From: Paratinospora sagittata
Lineage: Eukaryota > Streptophyta > Magnoliopsida > Ranunculales > Menispermaceae
DNA length: 64,000 bases
NCBI GenBank assembly: GCA_035771175.1
Contig: CM069600.1
Coordinates: 2,013,501 to 2,077,500, forward strand
Reading direction: 5' to 3'
Shown: piece after piece, positions 63,811 through 64,000 of the stretch
Numbering within the stretch: the stretch's first letter is position 1
Layout of the letters: every line of letters starts with the position of its first letter
The notes under the pieces: model-generated
Told to the model about the DNA's origin: nothing
The model's database searches: none
The model's input: the letters and a program-made list of their open reading frames with translations, nothing else
Translations under genes and position numbers: made by a program

Positions 63811-64000
63811 CAATTTTTAACTTGCATACACACCTCGACCTATTCCGACACCAAATTCCTTATCCCACCAAGAATTAAATAGTGCCTCAATAATTGCTAT
63901 AGTTTATTTACTACATACCTATTCCGACATCAAATTCCTTATCCCACCAAGAATTAAATAGTGCCTCAATAATTGCTATAGTTTATTTAGGCTTAGATCA
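63811..64000 (+). repeat. Third copy of arm sequence, cut by window end
   Basis: ctcaatttttaacttgcata through tttaggcttagatca matches left-arm 44370-44555 in direct orientation, including the two tandem 68-bp units. Homology starts abruptly at about 63808. So a further copy of the complex, or its boundary, lies beyond the window. Confidence 0.9.

Overview
The window is nuclear DNA of a flowering plant, most likely a eudicot. It is AT-rich, and its genes have GT-AG introns and long intervals filled with LINE, Mutator-like, TRIM, SINE-like and foldback elements. Species cannot be fixed from the sequence. Gene models below were built by hand from splice sites and recalled family sequences; no search was run.

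Region 1-4.9 kb: a GGGTT-rich repeat, a SINE-like element and a broken LINE that carries an LTR-like insertion with a 38-39 bp minisatellite. Region 5.1-12.6 kb (minus): a complete 12-exon KRR1 gene (ribosome biogenesis, 383 aa) with two telo-box motifs upstream, a (GAA)20 leader next to the start codon, and a first intron holding tandem copies of the end of exon 1. Region 12.6-17 kb: nested small DNA transposons and tRNA-like elements. Region 17.3-19.3 kb (plus): an intact 665-codon Mutator-like transposase whose catalytic aspartates are altered. Region 19.5-20.9 kb: a LINE relic and a 303-bp TRIM with a perfect target duplication.

Region 23-25.7 kb (minus): the mitochondrial import J-protein TIM14/PAM18 (114 aa, 3 coding exons plus an inferred non-coding leader exon). 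Region 28.3-40.4 kb (minus): a complete 10-exon SWAP70-like PH-domain/coiled-coil protein (500 aa) whose 4.2-kb second intron holds a TRIM, a LINE end and a pair of direct repeats.

Region 41.2-64 kb is the unusual part. A long inverted repeat (left arm about 41.2-45.8 kb, right arm about 56.4-59.6 kb) brackets some 10 kb of tandem repeats, a 178-bp satellite, a broken plant gene and a second, smaller palindrome (54.2-55.6 kb). The arms carry copied gene fragments, including an IspF (2-C-methyl-D-erythritol 2,4-cyclodiphosphate synthase) exon and a two-exon fragment of an unrecognised gene. Just outside lie a histone H2A fragment and other GC-rich gene scraps. A further direct copy of arm sequence begins at about 63.81 kb and runs off the window. 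This looks like a gene-capturing, repeatedly duplicated repeat complex.

The three host genes (KRR1, TIM14, SWAP70-like) are unrelated housekeeping or signalling genes. They share a strand but no operon-like relation.
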